DNA from: Bondarzewia mesenterica
Taxonomy: Eukaryota > Basidiomycota > Agaricomycetes > Russulales > Bondarzewiaceae
NCBI GenBank assembly: GCA_004802705.1
Contig: SGPL01000162.1
Span: 1 to 59,861, forward strand
Reading direction: 5' to 3'
DNA length: 59,861 nucleotides
Shown: positions 44,301 through 56,993 of the stretch, one piece after another
Layout: each line of letters opens with the position of its first letter
Position numbering within the stretch: the stretch's first letter is position 1
Notes under the pieces: generated by a model
The model's input: only the letters and a program-made list of their open reading frames with translations
Told to the model about the DNA's origin: nothing
Database searches by the model: none
Translations under genes and position numbers: made by a program

Positions 44301-47104
44301 TCTCGTCGCTCGACTTAGTGATACGTCCCTTGCATCGTCATCGAAAGGGGCTACGACAACTTCAACACTTGGATTTGCTGCAAGTTCTGATTCCTTACCA
44401 GTGGCATCTGAGATTCCCTATCCATCCCTAGGACTCTCTGTGGTGGACCCTAATGACACTGTCGTGGCCACCTCCAATGTTAAATCATCTTCACTCGACA
44501 AGATTCAGGACTTCTTGATACGTGGGGATCGCCGCCAAGCAGTCCATTATGCTCTTGACGAGAAGTTGTGGGCGCATGCCATGGTCATTGCCAGTAGCAT
44601 CGACAAGGAGGCATGGAAAGAGGTCGTCAGCGAATTCATCAAGACGGAAGTTGGGTCAAATGGCGTTCGAAAATCCCTTACCCGAAGCAAGGAAATTTTA
44701 TCGATTGGTGGTCGCGAGAGCCTCAAAGTCGCATATAGTCTGTATGCTGGACAAGGAGCTGCAGCAGGTATGTCGTGCTTGCGTTCAGATTTGCAGAGAA
44801 GCCCCTAACACTATTTGCATTCAGTCCAAGAACTTGCCCCGCCGAGCTTCCTCCCCAGGCGGAGGGATACCCTTCAAGTGCCACCTGCATCGCATATCAC
44901 GCCTATGTCCCCTAATTTTCCTTCAACCGTTATACCCACTTCTGTGCCAATGGAGACATTAGGCAAGTGGACAGAAACGGCTGCCATGATGATTCCTGGC
45001 CCGTCGATTGCTGAATCCTCTGCGGCGTTGATGGCTCTGGGTGATTGTCTGCTTGCTAACCAGTGGACTGAGGCTGCACATGCCTGGTAAGCATGTACAT
45101 TCGTGCTGCTCGCATGACATTCCAAACACGCTTACTCGCTTTCTTTGCAGCTACCTTCTAGCCCCTCAGACGTCCGCTTTCGTGGGGCTTGGTTCACCGT
45201 CTAACCGAATTGTTCTTCTTGGCTCCCGAAACCCCCTCTCTAGAGGCAACCTCAATGCAGACCATGACCCTATCATATTTTCGGAGATTGTGGAATTCGC
45301 CATGTCATTATCAACTCCTCAAAAGGGCAAAGAAATCTTCGCTGGTTTCCCTCATCTACAGGCTTACAAGCTGATCCGCGCAGCTTCCTTGGCGGAACTT
45401 GGTCACATCCAGGCTGCGAATAGGTATCTCGGTTTTCATTTTTGGTGCGCATCTTGCCTAATCCACGTTACACAGGTATTGCGAAGCCATTGCTTCTTCC
45501 CTCCGCCAAGGCTCAGCAAGCATAAATCCCGCTTTCGTTGAGCAATTGAAAGGATTGTCGGATCGGTTGGTTGCGGCTCCTCAACTAGATAAGTCGGGTT
45601 CCTGGATGGGTAACAAAATGAGTCGACCGAGCCTAGACAGCATTGGCAACTGGCTAGAAGGTCGTTTAACAAAGTTCATCGCGGGCGACGGCGACGGGTC
45701 TCCGCCAACAAACAACGACGGTACCAACCATGAACCTAAGGGATTCTCGGGACCATTCTCTCATTATAGCACCATCTCCTCTGCCACCTCATCTACTTCT
45801 CCATCTCCTCAGCCGTCCATGATGAATTTCAATGTCCTGCCTGGGTCACAGTCATATCGTGCCCCACCACGAAGTGGATCGGCTCAAGCTATGCGTCCGC
45901 TACAGAATCCCCAAATCCAGATCGACCGTGCGTCCTCTGCGATGGATTATCGACCTAAGAAATCATCTCCCGTGCCCCGCATAGCTTCTGCAAGCGCAGC
46001 TACGACTAGTTTTGCACAGGCAACGTACGGATACACTGCCGGTCCCTACGGTTATTCGAATGGGATGACTCTGTTGCCCGGTATCAGCGATGTACCCTCT
46101 GAGATCAATTCTTCCGATGCAAACTCCGGTGATGCAGAAGACAGCAACGAAGAACAGACGGTCACTAGCGGTAGCCCTTGGTGGGGTTCCTCGTTTACGG
46201 AGGAATCTAGCGCGACCACTCCTACTGCTGCTACATTCTACCACGTCGATGGGTCGGCGGCACATCCTTCGACTTCCGGTTTCATCTCTCTCATGGACGG
46301 CCCCACAAACATGCCAGCTGTCTCTCCCCCACCCTCAGCAACATTGAGATCGGCGCCCGCGGCGCCGAACGAGGACGATGAAGACCTTGGGTTCGGGAAC
46401 TTTTCCATCAAACGGAAACAGTCCGATGACGAAACTGACGAATCTAAGCCGGCTGAGACCGCGATGGAGAAATCTTCGTCAACGAGTGCACCAGCTAGGC
46501 CAGGTCGGTTTATTCCCCTCTCAACTTTTCTATCTTTCGCATTAAAATAATTTTTCACTAGACCTCAAACATCCGGGTACTGGGTCGTGGTTTAGCCGGT
46601 GGTGGAAGGGAGGCGAAGGGAACGGCCCTGTCAAGGCGACGCTTGGAGAAGAGAACAGCTTTTATTATGACAAGGAGCTCAAGCGATGGGTTAACAAGAA
46701 GGCAAGCATCTGTCTCTAATTTTACACTTGATGGTGTGTTCTGACGCGTGAGACAGACTGGCTCCGATGCAGCGAAACCTGTGGCTCCACCCCCTCCGCC
46801 TTCGCGTGCACAGACGGCGTCTCCCGGACGTTCTGCGCCCAGAATGCCAGATGGAACGACATCTGTCCCGCCCCCCGCACGGCCGGCATCCGCTATTGAT
46901 CTGACGACGTCTCCTACCAAGAGGTCGTTGAACGGTATTCGTACGCGATCGAATCTGGTTCCAATGGAGGAGGCTCCCAGCCCCGCGGGCACCCCGCCGC
47001 CCATGTCCTCAGGCACCCCGCCACCACCGCCTGGGCGCCCGAAGTCCCAGTCGTCGAAACGCAACGTCCGGAGTCGTTATGTAGATGTCTTCCAACAACC
47101 TTGA
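41357..47104 (+). CDS. SEC16: COPII coat assembly scaffold SEC16
   Basis: Large peripheral protein that organises ER exit sites and COPII coats. The start at 41357 ([20 protein letters not shown]) leads into more than 700 residues of Tyr/Pro/Ser/Gln-rich disordered sequence. The central conserved domain begins about 43780 with [20 protein letters not shown], then FPGPLFCD, and continues across introns to [40 protein letters not shown] and [12 protein letters not shown]; this ACE1-type helical unit binds Sec13. Later blocks are [35 protein letters not shown] and [20 protein letters not shown]. The C-terminus has a Pro-rich segment ([20 protein letters not shown]) and ends YVDVFQQP at 47104, like the C-terminal Sec23-binding tail. 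About seven introns. Confidence 0.93.
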
Positions 47105-47342
47105 GCATGAGTTTATATAGAGGTCGTTTTTGCTTTTTCGACTTTTGACTTCTGCGATGGTTTGCATTATGTATTTCGTATGTCGTGTTGGACTTGCAGT
47201 CCGCTTTTTTTTTATTTACTTATGTGCATGGTAGGGAACGATACACAACGTCCATTTTCTCCGACCTCACACTTGACTCGATCAATGAGTAGACAATTCA
47301 GAGCACATCAGTCGGCAATATGCTTTATGTCCTTCAGCTGAT
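47105..47342. other. Convergent intergenic region, SEC16 / OST3
   Basis: 3' flanks of converging genes, including a T-rich patch at about 47203-47218. No gene is supported. Confidence 0.4.
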
Positions 47343-48562
47343 CTACAAGAATAACTTAAATGGATAGCCTGAAAAGAGATCATGATGAGCACGATGACGT
47401 TTGGGTTGATGGCGCCAGAATCTTACCTCTGTTTTTGACCCTGAAGAACGAAACAAGGACCGAGAATAAGATGAGGATTACGCCCGTCCACAGATAGATC
47501 TGGGTTCTTTGCCGACCGGGGGAGCTTTGCAATGGGGCTACCAAGGTCAGCATCAGGAAGGAAGCTGACAAAAGGCCGTCTGCAATCAGGATTAGCCGTC
47601 GGCAAACTTGATGTTACCATGAGTCTCGGACTCACATAGCGACGCGACGACGATCGTTTCTTGACCGTACTGATTCTGGAAACCGGGTGCGATCCACTGT
47701 CCGTTGGCGGCAGTCATGGGCATGCCTCGGATGCGAGTGAACATGAAGCCGGAGGTCATGACGAGGGAGGTGATCACGGTGATGGCGGCCCACGTCCAGC
47801 GATTGCGGAAAATTGGGGCCAAGAAGCGGAGGGCGAGGACAGAGACGAGGCCAAAAGTGCCCCCGGTACCCCAGAGAGCCCAGTTTATTGGTGCCCGGTA
47901 CGGGATAGGGATAGGCGTGATGGCGGAAAGCTGGGCCGCGAGAGGCTCGGCGTCGAATCCTCTGCGGCGGGATATTCGGGTCGAGTGGATGAGGAGGAGA
48001 GAATGGACTCACTGAGAGAAGTCGTAAGAGATGGGGTTAACTTTCCCCGGGGCCTGCTTGCGAGGGCCGTCCGTGGGGGCGTAGTTATAGACTACGGGGG
48101 CGGAGGCGAGACCGAGCTATATGATGTCTGTCAAGTATTCGTAGGCCATTGAAAAGATTGAGGGTATACCTTCTGGAATATTTGCTGTCCGTCGTCGAAA
48201 TCGAGAGTTGCGAAGAAGTGCTGGTTTCGTTCAGACCTTGGTGCTGTAGACCATGCCTTCGCTACGGCTGCCCATGAAGGGTCAAACTCCCTGTAACAGG
48301 TAGTGAAGCCAAAGTGCATCTGACATTATGCAACGATAACTTACTTGCAAGGACTACATCTCCGCCTCTTGTCAAGAGCGGTAAACTGGATGGAGGATGA
48401 CCAGTTACGCTTCGAGGTGGTGAGCAGGTTAAACAGATCGGTATTGAGCTTGATGACGCCGTTGTTTTCTGCGGCTAGCTTGACGAAGCGTTCATGTGTG
48501 TTGTCCTTTGAGGCGAAAATACAGGCGGGTAAAGCAAGGAGAGCAAGGAATGACAGCAACAT
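47343..48562 (-). CDS. OST3: Oligosaccharyltransferase subunit OST3/OST6
   Basis: ER membrane subunit whose lumenal thioredoxin-like domain forms transient disulfides with acceptor proteins during N-glycosylation. The start at 48562 gives a signal peptide (MLLSFLALLALPACIFAS), then the thioredoxin fold with the redox motif CSPC followed, across a 57-nt intron, by KEFDPSWAAVAKAW. The lumenal domain ends near LGLASAPVVYNYAPTDGPRK. Four membrane segments follow: INWALWGTGGTFGLVSVLAL, WTWAAITVITSLVMTSGFMF, the SFLMLTLVAPL segment, and IYLWTGVILILFSVLVSFFR. The last exon encodes GYPFKLFL with the stop at 47343. CxxC plus four C-terminal helices is diagnostic of OST3/OST6/MagT1; the two yeast paralogues cannot be told apart here. 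Head to head with PIK1. Confidence 0.9.
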
Positions 48563-48716
48563 AGTTGCAGGAAACAAAGTGGGACTGCGGTGAACACTCA
48601 AGTTACTACGCGCCTGCTTTACGGACGCGACGTGGCGGCTGTCTATATTTGGAACATGAGATCGAGCTGGAAATGTTTTTTGAACGATTTCTCGCAAAAG
48701 TCACTCGTTGACCGTC
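48563..48716. promoter_or_regulatory. 154-bp bidirectional promoter, OST3 / PIK1
   Basis: Divergent start codons at 48562 (minus) and 48717 (plus) share this stretch. No TATA box is evident. Confidence 0.45.
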
Positions 48717-51700
48717 ATGTCTCATGGGCTCCTCCTCAGACTTTTCCTTTCCCCCTCCTTCTTCTCCGTTCATGTCGCTCTACGTTATTTGATGATTTAC
48801 TCGGACAACATTGGAATCACGTATTATCTTACTCGTCGGCTCAGAGAGTTTACCGTGGAAGAACTACGCGATGTCTGGGGATTTATATGGTGCGCGCCCA
48901 TCTCTTATCTCTTCGAACCCAGCAGTCTAATATATCGTCTGCACAGTCACTTGCTTGTCTCTAGGCCATCCAAGTCGCGAGCACTCGAGTGCTTCGTGGC
49001 TGAGATTGCTGGCAAGTCAACTCACATAGCTATGTATGTACGTATCTCAATCATCTCTTTCAGAACAAATTTGCCGTTGCCTTATACTTCCATAGACCCT
49101 GTGGTCTATGCAAGCATCCCTTCAGGATCTTGCTACCTCTCGTCACAACAATAGATCTTTTATCATCTGTCAACGTACCTTGCTCATGTGCCATGAACTT
49201 ATATTCGGCGACCTTCCCCCGCCTATCTCGAACCCATATCCTAGCCAGATCGATGCGCCTCAGCGCCTCTTTGCCCGCAAGAAAGTGAAGGCCCATGTAG
49301 CCCCTGCCTTGGTTGGGCTAGGCGTCATCTTGGCTAGCTCCCCTGGAATGCCTCAACTGAGAGACGTTATGGGGGAGGTGGCTATAGAACAGGGACGAGC
49401 GGACGACCAAGGGGTAGAATTGAAGAGTCTGGAGCGTCAGGATGATGACCTCGTGCAGGGTACGGTTCTGATTCCCTTCAAGCAGTCAACAGACGAAGAC
49501 GATGAACCGGAAAGCCCGAACCCCGCGTCTCCTGACGTTGACAGTGAAGAATCGTTGCCGAGGAGGACTGCAGTTTTTGACGGCGATCTCGATGCAAATG
49601 GCCAACCTATTCTGCGGTCGTCGCGTCGGCGCACGATTGGTGCTGCTCAGACGGCTCCTGCTCTTCCCTTACATGTGAGGAAGACTCGTCGGCCCAGATT
49701 TTCAGATGATCCTCTTGGCCAATTGGACATATCGTCCCCCGTTCCCGCATCAATCCCTTTTCAGTCAACTCCTTCGCTTTTCCCCCCGAGACAACCTCGA
49801 GCGAACTCTTTGGCGCCTGAAGATGAACTGCTAAGTCGGTACGATAAGCAATCTCAGATTCACCTTCTACGTAGCCATTTTTATCGGTCAGAGGTCTGTA
49901 CCGTGATCATCGTCCTCTTCAAACTAGCCTGAGAAAGCCCTGCAGATACAATTTCTCCTCAATTTGGAGGGTATCTCAACGAGATTGCTGGTCGTTCCAA
50001 GGCCCGCCCGCGTCAGTGCGTTGAGGGCCGAACTCACTGCTCTCAATCACAATTTGCCCGCCGAGGTAAGTCTCCCTTGAAAGATGGCTTCATTTACATT
50101 TGTCAATCCGGTGTTAGGTCTGTATGCCCATGTGGTGTACATGTACAGATGCTCCTCAGCCGCCGAATGACATCCCCGCACCACATCATCGAATCGTCCG
50201 CATACCGCCAGGCGAATGTGTTGTTCTCAACTCAGCTGAACGAGCACCATACCTGCTCGTAATTGAAGTCGTCAACGGTGACCTAGACTTCGATCCTGGA
50301 AAGCGAAGTAACAAGGCAATTTTGCAAAAGATCGTCATGAAGGAGAACGAACGGAAAGGGGCGTCCCGAGATCTCATTCCGTTCACTTCTGGATCGACAT
50401 CCAATCGGCGATATAAACCACCAGAACTCATGGACAATTCTGATGCTGTGCTAGGGAAGGATACTCCTGAAATTAACGAGGTGTCTGCTCTCGATTCTGT
50501 TATTCCTATCCCTGACACAACAAGTGTACCTGCGGGGCCTGCCGACGAGGAGGAAGAAATTGACTTGGTTGAACAAGTCTTCGGCCCAGAAGAGTCTCTT
50601 CGAGCCTTCGATCTCTCTGATACAATTGTTCTACCACCTGCGCCAAAGAACAAAGATCTGGACATCGCTGCATGGTCACGATCATCATCCGTTCCTTCGT
50701 CTCCAATGCTCGACGTATCCGGCAGCGCTTCAAACACGCCCTCCATGTCTACATATTCCCCCACCATGCTGCGTTCACCATCATCATCATCACGTTCGAA
50801 GGCAGTGACTCCGCCTCCGCCCTCTACTTCACAAATACTATCAAATGTCCGAGCATCAGGGCTGTCCTTGGAAGATTATTCTGAGCGAATGCGCACCGCA
50901 GCCGTGATGCTCGCCCAGCTGAACGCAAATCTCGTCTGGGAGCCCAACGCACCCGCCCCCTCACTGCCCCCTGGCGTACCAGAACGCCCTTCAGATCCAT
51001 CTTCATCTGGCCCATTAAGCTGGCTGCCAGGGACCGCCTGGTTCTCGATCAGCCCGCCTTCCTCATCCCCTTCGCCAGTGGGCATCGGACCCATACATCC
51101 TTCGCTCGCCGGCACATCCCGCGAGAAGTCTCCCTTGGCACCTGCGCGAATGAAGTTGCATCCCGCGGAGGCTGCGGCGATCCGGGATCGGATCATGAAG
51201 GAGATGCTGGCACTGGAAGAGGAGAGGATGAGGAGGATGCGGGAGACGGGTGTGATCAAATTGGGGATAGGGAGTGGGGATATGAACACGGCAGAGGACG
51301 AGGGGATTCTTCGGCGCGAGCTGAACAAGGTCGATCCGTCCGCGGTTGTGTTCAGTGAGTCTTGGGCTGCAAAGAAGAGTAGGGTCCGTCAAGGTTCGCC
51401 GTACGGCCATCTAGGCAAGTCTCATCTATATTCTTGCTGGAAAAGAATGAGTCGGTCAGCCGTTGGATGCTGATTGAGATGTGGCGTATTGACAGCCAAT
51501 TGGGACTGCCTGTCTGTGATCATGAAAACGGGAGGCGATCTCCGGCAGGAACAGCTCGCTGTGCAGCTCATTCAAGAGTTCAAGCGCATATGGCAGGAAG
51601 AGAATTGCCAGTGCTGGGTACGGTAGTACGTCGAGTCCGTTTTCCACCCCTATAATGTGGCGTGCCAATCGCACCTGTTCCCTCAGCTTCAGAATATTGA

Positions 51701-52645
51701 TCACAGGGGGGTCATCTGGACTTGTGGAAACCATCTCAGATGCCGTGTCGATACACTCAATCAAAAAGGCAGAATATGCGCGGCGGCTGACTGAGGGCCA
51801 GCTGGGGCATGTCACTTTGCTGGACCATTTCAAAAATGTATGTATTGCCATTTAGGCAGCCTGACTATGACTGACGTTCACATCAGACGTACGGCGACCC
51901 TTCGTCCGCAAAGTTCGCCCGAGCCCAGCGCAATTTTGCAAAATCCCTAGCCGGTTAGTCAAACACAGACTTCTTATACTTCCTTCGTATCCACACATCC
52001 CATTTCTCTGGCTCACATATATCCTGACCAGGCTACTCCATCATCACCTATCTCCTGCAGATTAAAGACCGCCACAACGGCAACATCTTGCTCGACCGCG
52101 AGGGCCACTTGATCCACATCGACTTTGGATTTATGCTGTCCAACTCGCCGGGCAACATCGGCTTTGAAGCTGCGCCCTTCAAACTCCCGCTCGAGTACGT
52201 CGAGGTCCTCGGCGGCGTCGACGGCCAGCCACTGCGCGAGTTTCGGAGGCTGTTTCGGGAGGGCTTCGAGGCGGCGCGGAAGCACTGCGATCGGATCATC
52301 ACGATGGTCGAGCTCATGCAGAAAGGTGAGAACACGCTTCTTTCGTGGATGTGGCGCGCTGACGTTGGGGATTGGGCCTTTCGCTCCTCGTAGACTCTAC
52401 GCTCCCATGTTTTGCGGCGTTCGGCGAACAGACCGCCGTGCAGCTACGGGAGCGCTTCCAGCAGGCGCTCACGCACTCCCTCGTCGAGGAGCACGTCGAT
52501 CGGCTTATCGACACCTCGCTCGGGTCCCATTGGACACGGCTGTATGACTCGGTGCGCGCCTCTTTCTTCCTTCCTCTCATTTTTTGTGATGAGGTGCTGA
52601 CGGTCACTCCAGTATCAATACTACTCACAATCCATCATATCATAG
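48717..52645 (+). CDS. PIK1: Phosphatidylinositol 4-kinase PIK1 (type III beta)
   Basis: Makes phosphatidylinositol 4-phosphate at the Golgi and in the nucleus. The ATG at 48717 opens MSHGLLLRLFLSPSFFSVHV; the lipid-kinase unique helical region follows (YYLTRRLREFTVEELRDVWG). The next block, HFYRSEIQFLLNLEGISTRL followed by VVPRPARVSALRAEL and PYLLVIEVV, is typical of PI4K-beta. The middle is a long disordered Ser/Pro/Asp linker (50,450-51,150). The kinase domain starts near VIMKTGGDLRQEQLAVQL, with YFRILITGGSSGLVETISDA, the catalytic loop IKDRHNGNILLDREGHLIHI and metal-binding IDFGF. The C-terminal exon ends YQYYSQSIIS at 52645. Roughly ten introns; ORF 50124-51473 is one large exon. Confidence 0.92.
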
Positions 52646-52939
52646 CACCGCGTCCTTTCCTCGAATTTCATCATGGACGCGTATCACACCGTTTTATATA
52701 CCATTTGCACGGATGAACTTCACACCCTTATCTACCTACATACGCGCGGGCATCATCCGATCATCCGTCGAACTATTCATTCGTTCTCCCCACGCGACGC
52801 CAGCAACGCACTATCATTATGCCTCTCGCAATAATTAATCTCGTCGCATATATACATTTATAGTCTCGAGACGTGCTATCAGCCAGTAACCCGTTGCGTC
52901 TCTTGTACGCACATCTGCCGCGCGCCGCGCGTGCAGGCC
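52646..52939. other. Convergent intergenic region, PIK1 / GT15 copy A
   Basis: 3' flanks of converging genes. No supported coding sequence. Confidence 0.35.
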
Positions 52940-54768
52940 CTATGCGAACAAGCGGTCGAACTTGGGTAGGCACGAGTACCAATCGTAGTCTGGATGGCAC
53001 AAGTCAATTTAGGTTTTACGAAAACGACAGTGAAACCCGGTGGGGGGGAAGGGCATGAGGAGACGTGTACGCACCAAAGTTCTCCGTCGCGTCGCACCAA
53101 CACTTGCCTCGCTTGTGCTCGTCGCTCTGCGGGCACCGCTGGAAGGGCTCGTGGCGGTACCCGATGTCGTGGAAGAAGTGGAGCTTGTCTTTGGGGGCGA
53201 GGAGCGCGGCGCCGATCGAGTGCACGGGCGCGTCGCCCCAGCGCTCGTAGTAAAATCCGCCCGCCTGGTCGAGGTGGTCGAAGAACTTGCTGTACGCCTC
53301 GCCGCGCCAGAAATCGAGGTCGCCGATCTCGAAGTTGGACCAGACTAGCGATGATGGTGATGAGGGAGGAACGAAGGGGGTAGTGTTCAGCGGAGTGGAA
53401 AGCGGTAGAGTAATTGGGGAGAGGGTATCAGGAAAAAAGGGAGGAGGGAGGGACTTACAGTGACACCGGTTGTAGGTGAGACCCCCGTCGTCCGAAAGGA
53501 AACCCATGCCATTGTCCTTCGGGATCAATTCTGGGTTCTCCTTCATGAAGTCTGAACGAGTGTCAGATGATAGGAACAGAGAGCTAGCGTGAGACGGGCA
53601 AGACTCACCTCGGACCGTGTCCCAGAGAGTTGCGATGGTTGCGGGATACTCGGGGAGAGCGATGGTGAAACCTTGCGACCAGCGTGAATGGTGATTAATG
53701 ATTCCTGAAATCGCGCGACGAGGGCCCTGAAAGACGCACCGTAGACTTTTTCGTTGTCCTGCATGTACAGGAAGGGATCATAATCGAGGTCGCAGAAGAA
53801 AGTCACGTCTGGTCTGTGAGGGGTGAACACGGATGAATCGGCAGCAAGTCCACGACGACACTCACTCTACTCTCCAGTAGTACTTGTACTTGGCGAGGAG
53901 CTCGTGCCTATAGAAGAACTACGGACCTTCACGTCAGACGAGCCGAAGACAAGACACGATCCTGACGAGACAGCTCACCCCGGAATTAAACCGGCACATA
54001 TTCCGATATCTGGAACGCGATTAGCTTTGAGGGGTTAAACACGGTGCAAGATCGTGAGTGTGACGAACGGGAGACTGCCTGATGGCGCGTGGTATGACAT
54101 TGAGTGATAGGTCAATGGAAGGAGGCATGGGAGAGCTGGGGACGCACCTCCATAGATCACTTTGTCGGCGGCCATCTGGTCGCGTGCCGCGGTCGCCTTC
54201 TCTTCATCAATCCAGTCGGGCTGGAACCAATGGTCGCGAGGAATGAGCCCAAACTCGATCTTGGCGTCCGTCAGGTCAAGGACAGTCCTGAAAATCCGCC
54301 GCGCGGAGCCTCGTCAGCATCCCCTATGCGTCCCCAGAGACGAGGCGCGGCGACGTACTCTCTGAACTTGGTGTCGAAGGCTTCCTCGTTGAGGAAGACG
54401 TACGGGTACCGGAATTTCTTGTTGAAGCGGTCCTCCATCTGCTTCATGCTCTTGACGATGCCCTTGAGGTCGCTGTTGCGGGCGAGCATGACGATGGTCG
54501 CGTTGGCGCGGCGGTCCTTGATGGTGGTGATGTTGTCGTGCCAGTAATATTCCTCTGGGACGCGCTGTTGGTCGGAGGAGGACTTCTGGTTGGAGATGAG
54601 GCGAGAGATGGATGTCGCGTTGCCGTAGGCCTCGTGCGAGAATGTGAGGATGAAGTGCAAGCTGACCTGTATGTCAAACGGTGTCAGGAAATACGGGCGT
54701 GTGGCATGAAAAAATAAACGGACGATGATGGTCAAGACGAGAACGACGTATCGCATTGGGGTCATCAT
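52940..54768 (-). CDS. GT15 alpha-1,2-mannosyltransferase, copy A (KRE2/MNT1/KTR family)
   Basis: Golgi type II membrane enzyme that transfers mannose from GDP-mannose to O- and N-glycans. The start at 54768 opens MMTPMRYVVLVLTII, the membrane anchor, then an intron and SLHFILTFSHEAYG. The catalytic domain has RANATIVMLARNSDLKGIVK, MEDRFNKKFRYPYVFLNEEA, EFGLIPRDHWFQPDWIDEEK, TFFCDLDYDPFLYMQDNEKV, WSNFEIGDLDFWRGEAYSKF, GGFYYERWGDAPVHSIGAAL and FFHDIGYRHEPFQRCPQSDE, then KRGKCWCDATENF. The final exon gives DYDWYSCLPKFDRLFA, the family's usual WYSC ending. Frame is intact. Copy A is the first of three tandem GT15 genes and differs from B and C in sequence near residue 60 and at the C-terminus. 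Confidence 0.9.
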
Positions 54769-55034
54769 CTTGGATGACTTGAGGTCGTCGCCGAGGACGA
54801 GAGAAGAAAAGTGGAACAAAACCGAAGAAGGACGAAAGAAAGATGTGAATGAAGAGGCTGCGCTCGGAAGCGGCCAACTTACGCTGTCGTCACTTTCCAC
54901 GTGGACTTCCTCAGGTCCGATCATCCTCTGACAGCCTCATAAATAGCTACAGCCAGCTACAGTCGCGGCAGCGAAATCCAATTGAAAGCAACAAACAGAG
55001 CTTGGGAAACCATGTACTCGAAACTATGATAATC
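54769..55034. promoter_or_regulatory. Intergenic region between GT15 copies A and B
   Basis: 266 bases between the start of copy A and the stop of copy B (both minus strand). An alternative upstream ATG for copy A at 54924 would extend it by 52 residues, through a Ser-rich stretch unlike GT15 N-termini. Confidence 0.35.
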
Positions 55035-56993
55035 CTACACAAGCCAACCCGAACCGTACCACCGGTTACACTGACTTCCACAGCTTCTCCCATCTCGCCA
55101 GACAAGAATAGGACGACGCATCTTCCCACCAAACGGCATCAGAAACCTCGCAGCACCAGAAACCCAGTCCACGATGTAAAATCGCTCACCGAAATTGTCC
55201 GACGGGTTGCAGCTGCACCGACCCCTCCTCCACGCGTCGCCCTGCGGACAATGCTGGAACGGCTCGTGGCGGTACCCGATGTCCTCAAAAAAAATGCGTC
55301 TCTTCCTTGCGCAGCAACAGCGACGCGCCGATGCTATGTACCGGCGCGTCCCCCCCACCGCTTGTGCCGCGCCACGCCATATCGAGAAGGTGCGCAGCGT
55401 GAACTCCACGGACGAATAATATAGAAAGGGGGGGAAAAGCGGCGGCGGACCTCGTAGTAAAACCCGCCCGCGCGATCGAGAAAGTCGAAAAAACGCGCCG
55501 TAGGCTTCGCCCCGCCAAAAATCCATGTCGCCGATCTCAAAGTTGCTCCAATCTGCGCGCGTCGCCGTCAGGACGTGCCGCGCGTGTTCGTGAGGAGGAA
55601 ACGCGAGGACGCACAGTGACAGAGGTTATAACTCGCCCCGCCGTCATCGCTGATGAAGTCCATCATGTTGTTCTCTGGCAACAGATCCGGGTGCTCCCGC
55701 ATGAAGTCTTAAAAATAAAATAAAATAAAGAGTGATTGAGCAGAGAAACGTTCACCGCCCAGCGACCGACCTTTGACCGTGTCCCACAGTGTCATGATCG
55801 TATCTTTGTACTCGTACAACCCCACAGTGAAGCCTATTCGGACGCAACAACTGAATGCATGAACGAATGGCGTGTCCCATGAGCCTACCATAAGTTTTGT
55901 TGTTCTCGAGCATGAAGATAAAAGGGTCGTAATCGAGGTCACAATAGTACTTGACGCTCGGCCTGTCCCTCCCTCAGCTCACACAATTCCGATTGCGCGA
56001 GGAGGAAACGACTCACTCCACCCGCCAGTAATACTTGTACGGCAGGAGCAACTCGTGCCTGTAAAAGAACTGGCACCTCACGTTTGAGCACACCACACAA
56101 AACGCCGCACCCAAATCGGATCTGGCAAGAAGCACTCACGCCCGAATTAAATCGACACATGTTGCGATACCTAACCAACAACAGAAAGGAAAGAAAAAAA
56201 AAAGTCAGCACGCTGTTCGCTCCCTCACCAAAAACAAAACGTTCACGTACGGGAGGCTGCCTTGACGCGTTCCCTACCGAATGAGCAACCCAAAAAACAG
56301 ACAGGGTGGGACGAAAAACAAAACTCGCCTCCGTAGGGTATCAAATGCAACACATGCGACATCATCTTCCTCCTCGCCTCCTCAGCCCTCCCTTCGTCGA
56401 TCCACTCCGGCTGCACCCAATGCGCGCGCGGTATCACGCCAAACGAGACCGGCGCGTCCGTGAGCGCGCGCACACGTCTGCTCGCACCACACAAACGCAC
56501 CCACACACCCTCAGTCTTCAGTCAAAGGATCAAACCGTGAGGGAGGGGAGGGGGGGGGGACTCACGTCACGAACGCCTCCTCAAACGGCTCGTCGTTCAA
56601 GAACGTCCACGGATACCCGTACCGTTTATTAAACCGATCCTCCATCTGCCTCACGCTCCCCATCACCGCGCCCAAATCCTCGTTCCTGCACAGCACGACG
56701 AACGTCGCGTTCGCGAGCGGCGTCCCCAGGCGCGAGAGTCGAAGTGACGTCTTCTCGGAACTTGGGAGGAAAGCGGAGAGGGATTTGGATATGCTGGCGG
56801 TGGTGCCAGGAGCGCGGAGGAAGAGGTGGAGGAGTGCCTGAGAAAGCGAGTGGGTGTGGGTGTAGGGTCAGTCATGATGCGTGGAGGAGGGGACGAGAGT
56901 TCCAGGTGGGGGTTTTCACGAATTCGTGATACGTACCAAAGTGAGGAAGACACCCGCGGCGACCCGTAAGGGCGTGAGTCGCGGAAAGAACAT
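55035..56993 (-). CDS. GT15 alpha-mannosyltransferase, copy B (three frame breaks as read)
   Basis: Second tandem GT15 gene. The start at 56993 gives the anchor MFFPRLTPLRVAAGVFLTL, with an intron at the same place as in copies A and C. Later blocks are LANATFVVLCRNEDLGAVMG, MEDRFNKRYGYPWTFLNDEP, PVSFGVIPRAHWVQPEWIDE, KYYCDLDYDPFIFMLENNKT, WSNFEIGDMDFWRGEAYGAF and EDIGYRHEPFQHCPQGDAWR. Three homopolymers break the frame by +1 in the exons after the WSNFEIGD block: A6 at 55488-55493, C7 at 55350-55356 and A8 at 55287-55294 (all forward strand). With one base fewer in each, the family reading would continue. They could be sequencing overcalls or true decay of a duplicate. The C-terminal exon (ending RWYGSGWLV) lacks the WYSC ending of copy A. 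Confidence 0.82.
55287..55294 (-). other. Homopolymer frame break 3 in GT15 copy B
   Basis: Eight T (coding strand) between ETH and the EDIGYRHEPF block. Seven would keep the HFFEDIGYRHEPF frame seen in copies A and C. Confidence 0.7.
55350..55356 (-). other. Homopolymer frame break 2 in GT15 copy B
   Basis: Seven G (coding strand) at the exon start where the intron follows YYE. Six would keep RWGDAPVHSIG, as the homologous phase-0 intron of copy C requires. Confidence 0.65.
55488..55493 (-). other. Homopolymer frame break 1 in GT15 copy B
   Basis: Six T (coding strand) after GEAYGA. Five would keep FFDFLDRAGGFYYE, as in copies A and C. Confidence 0.7.
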
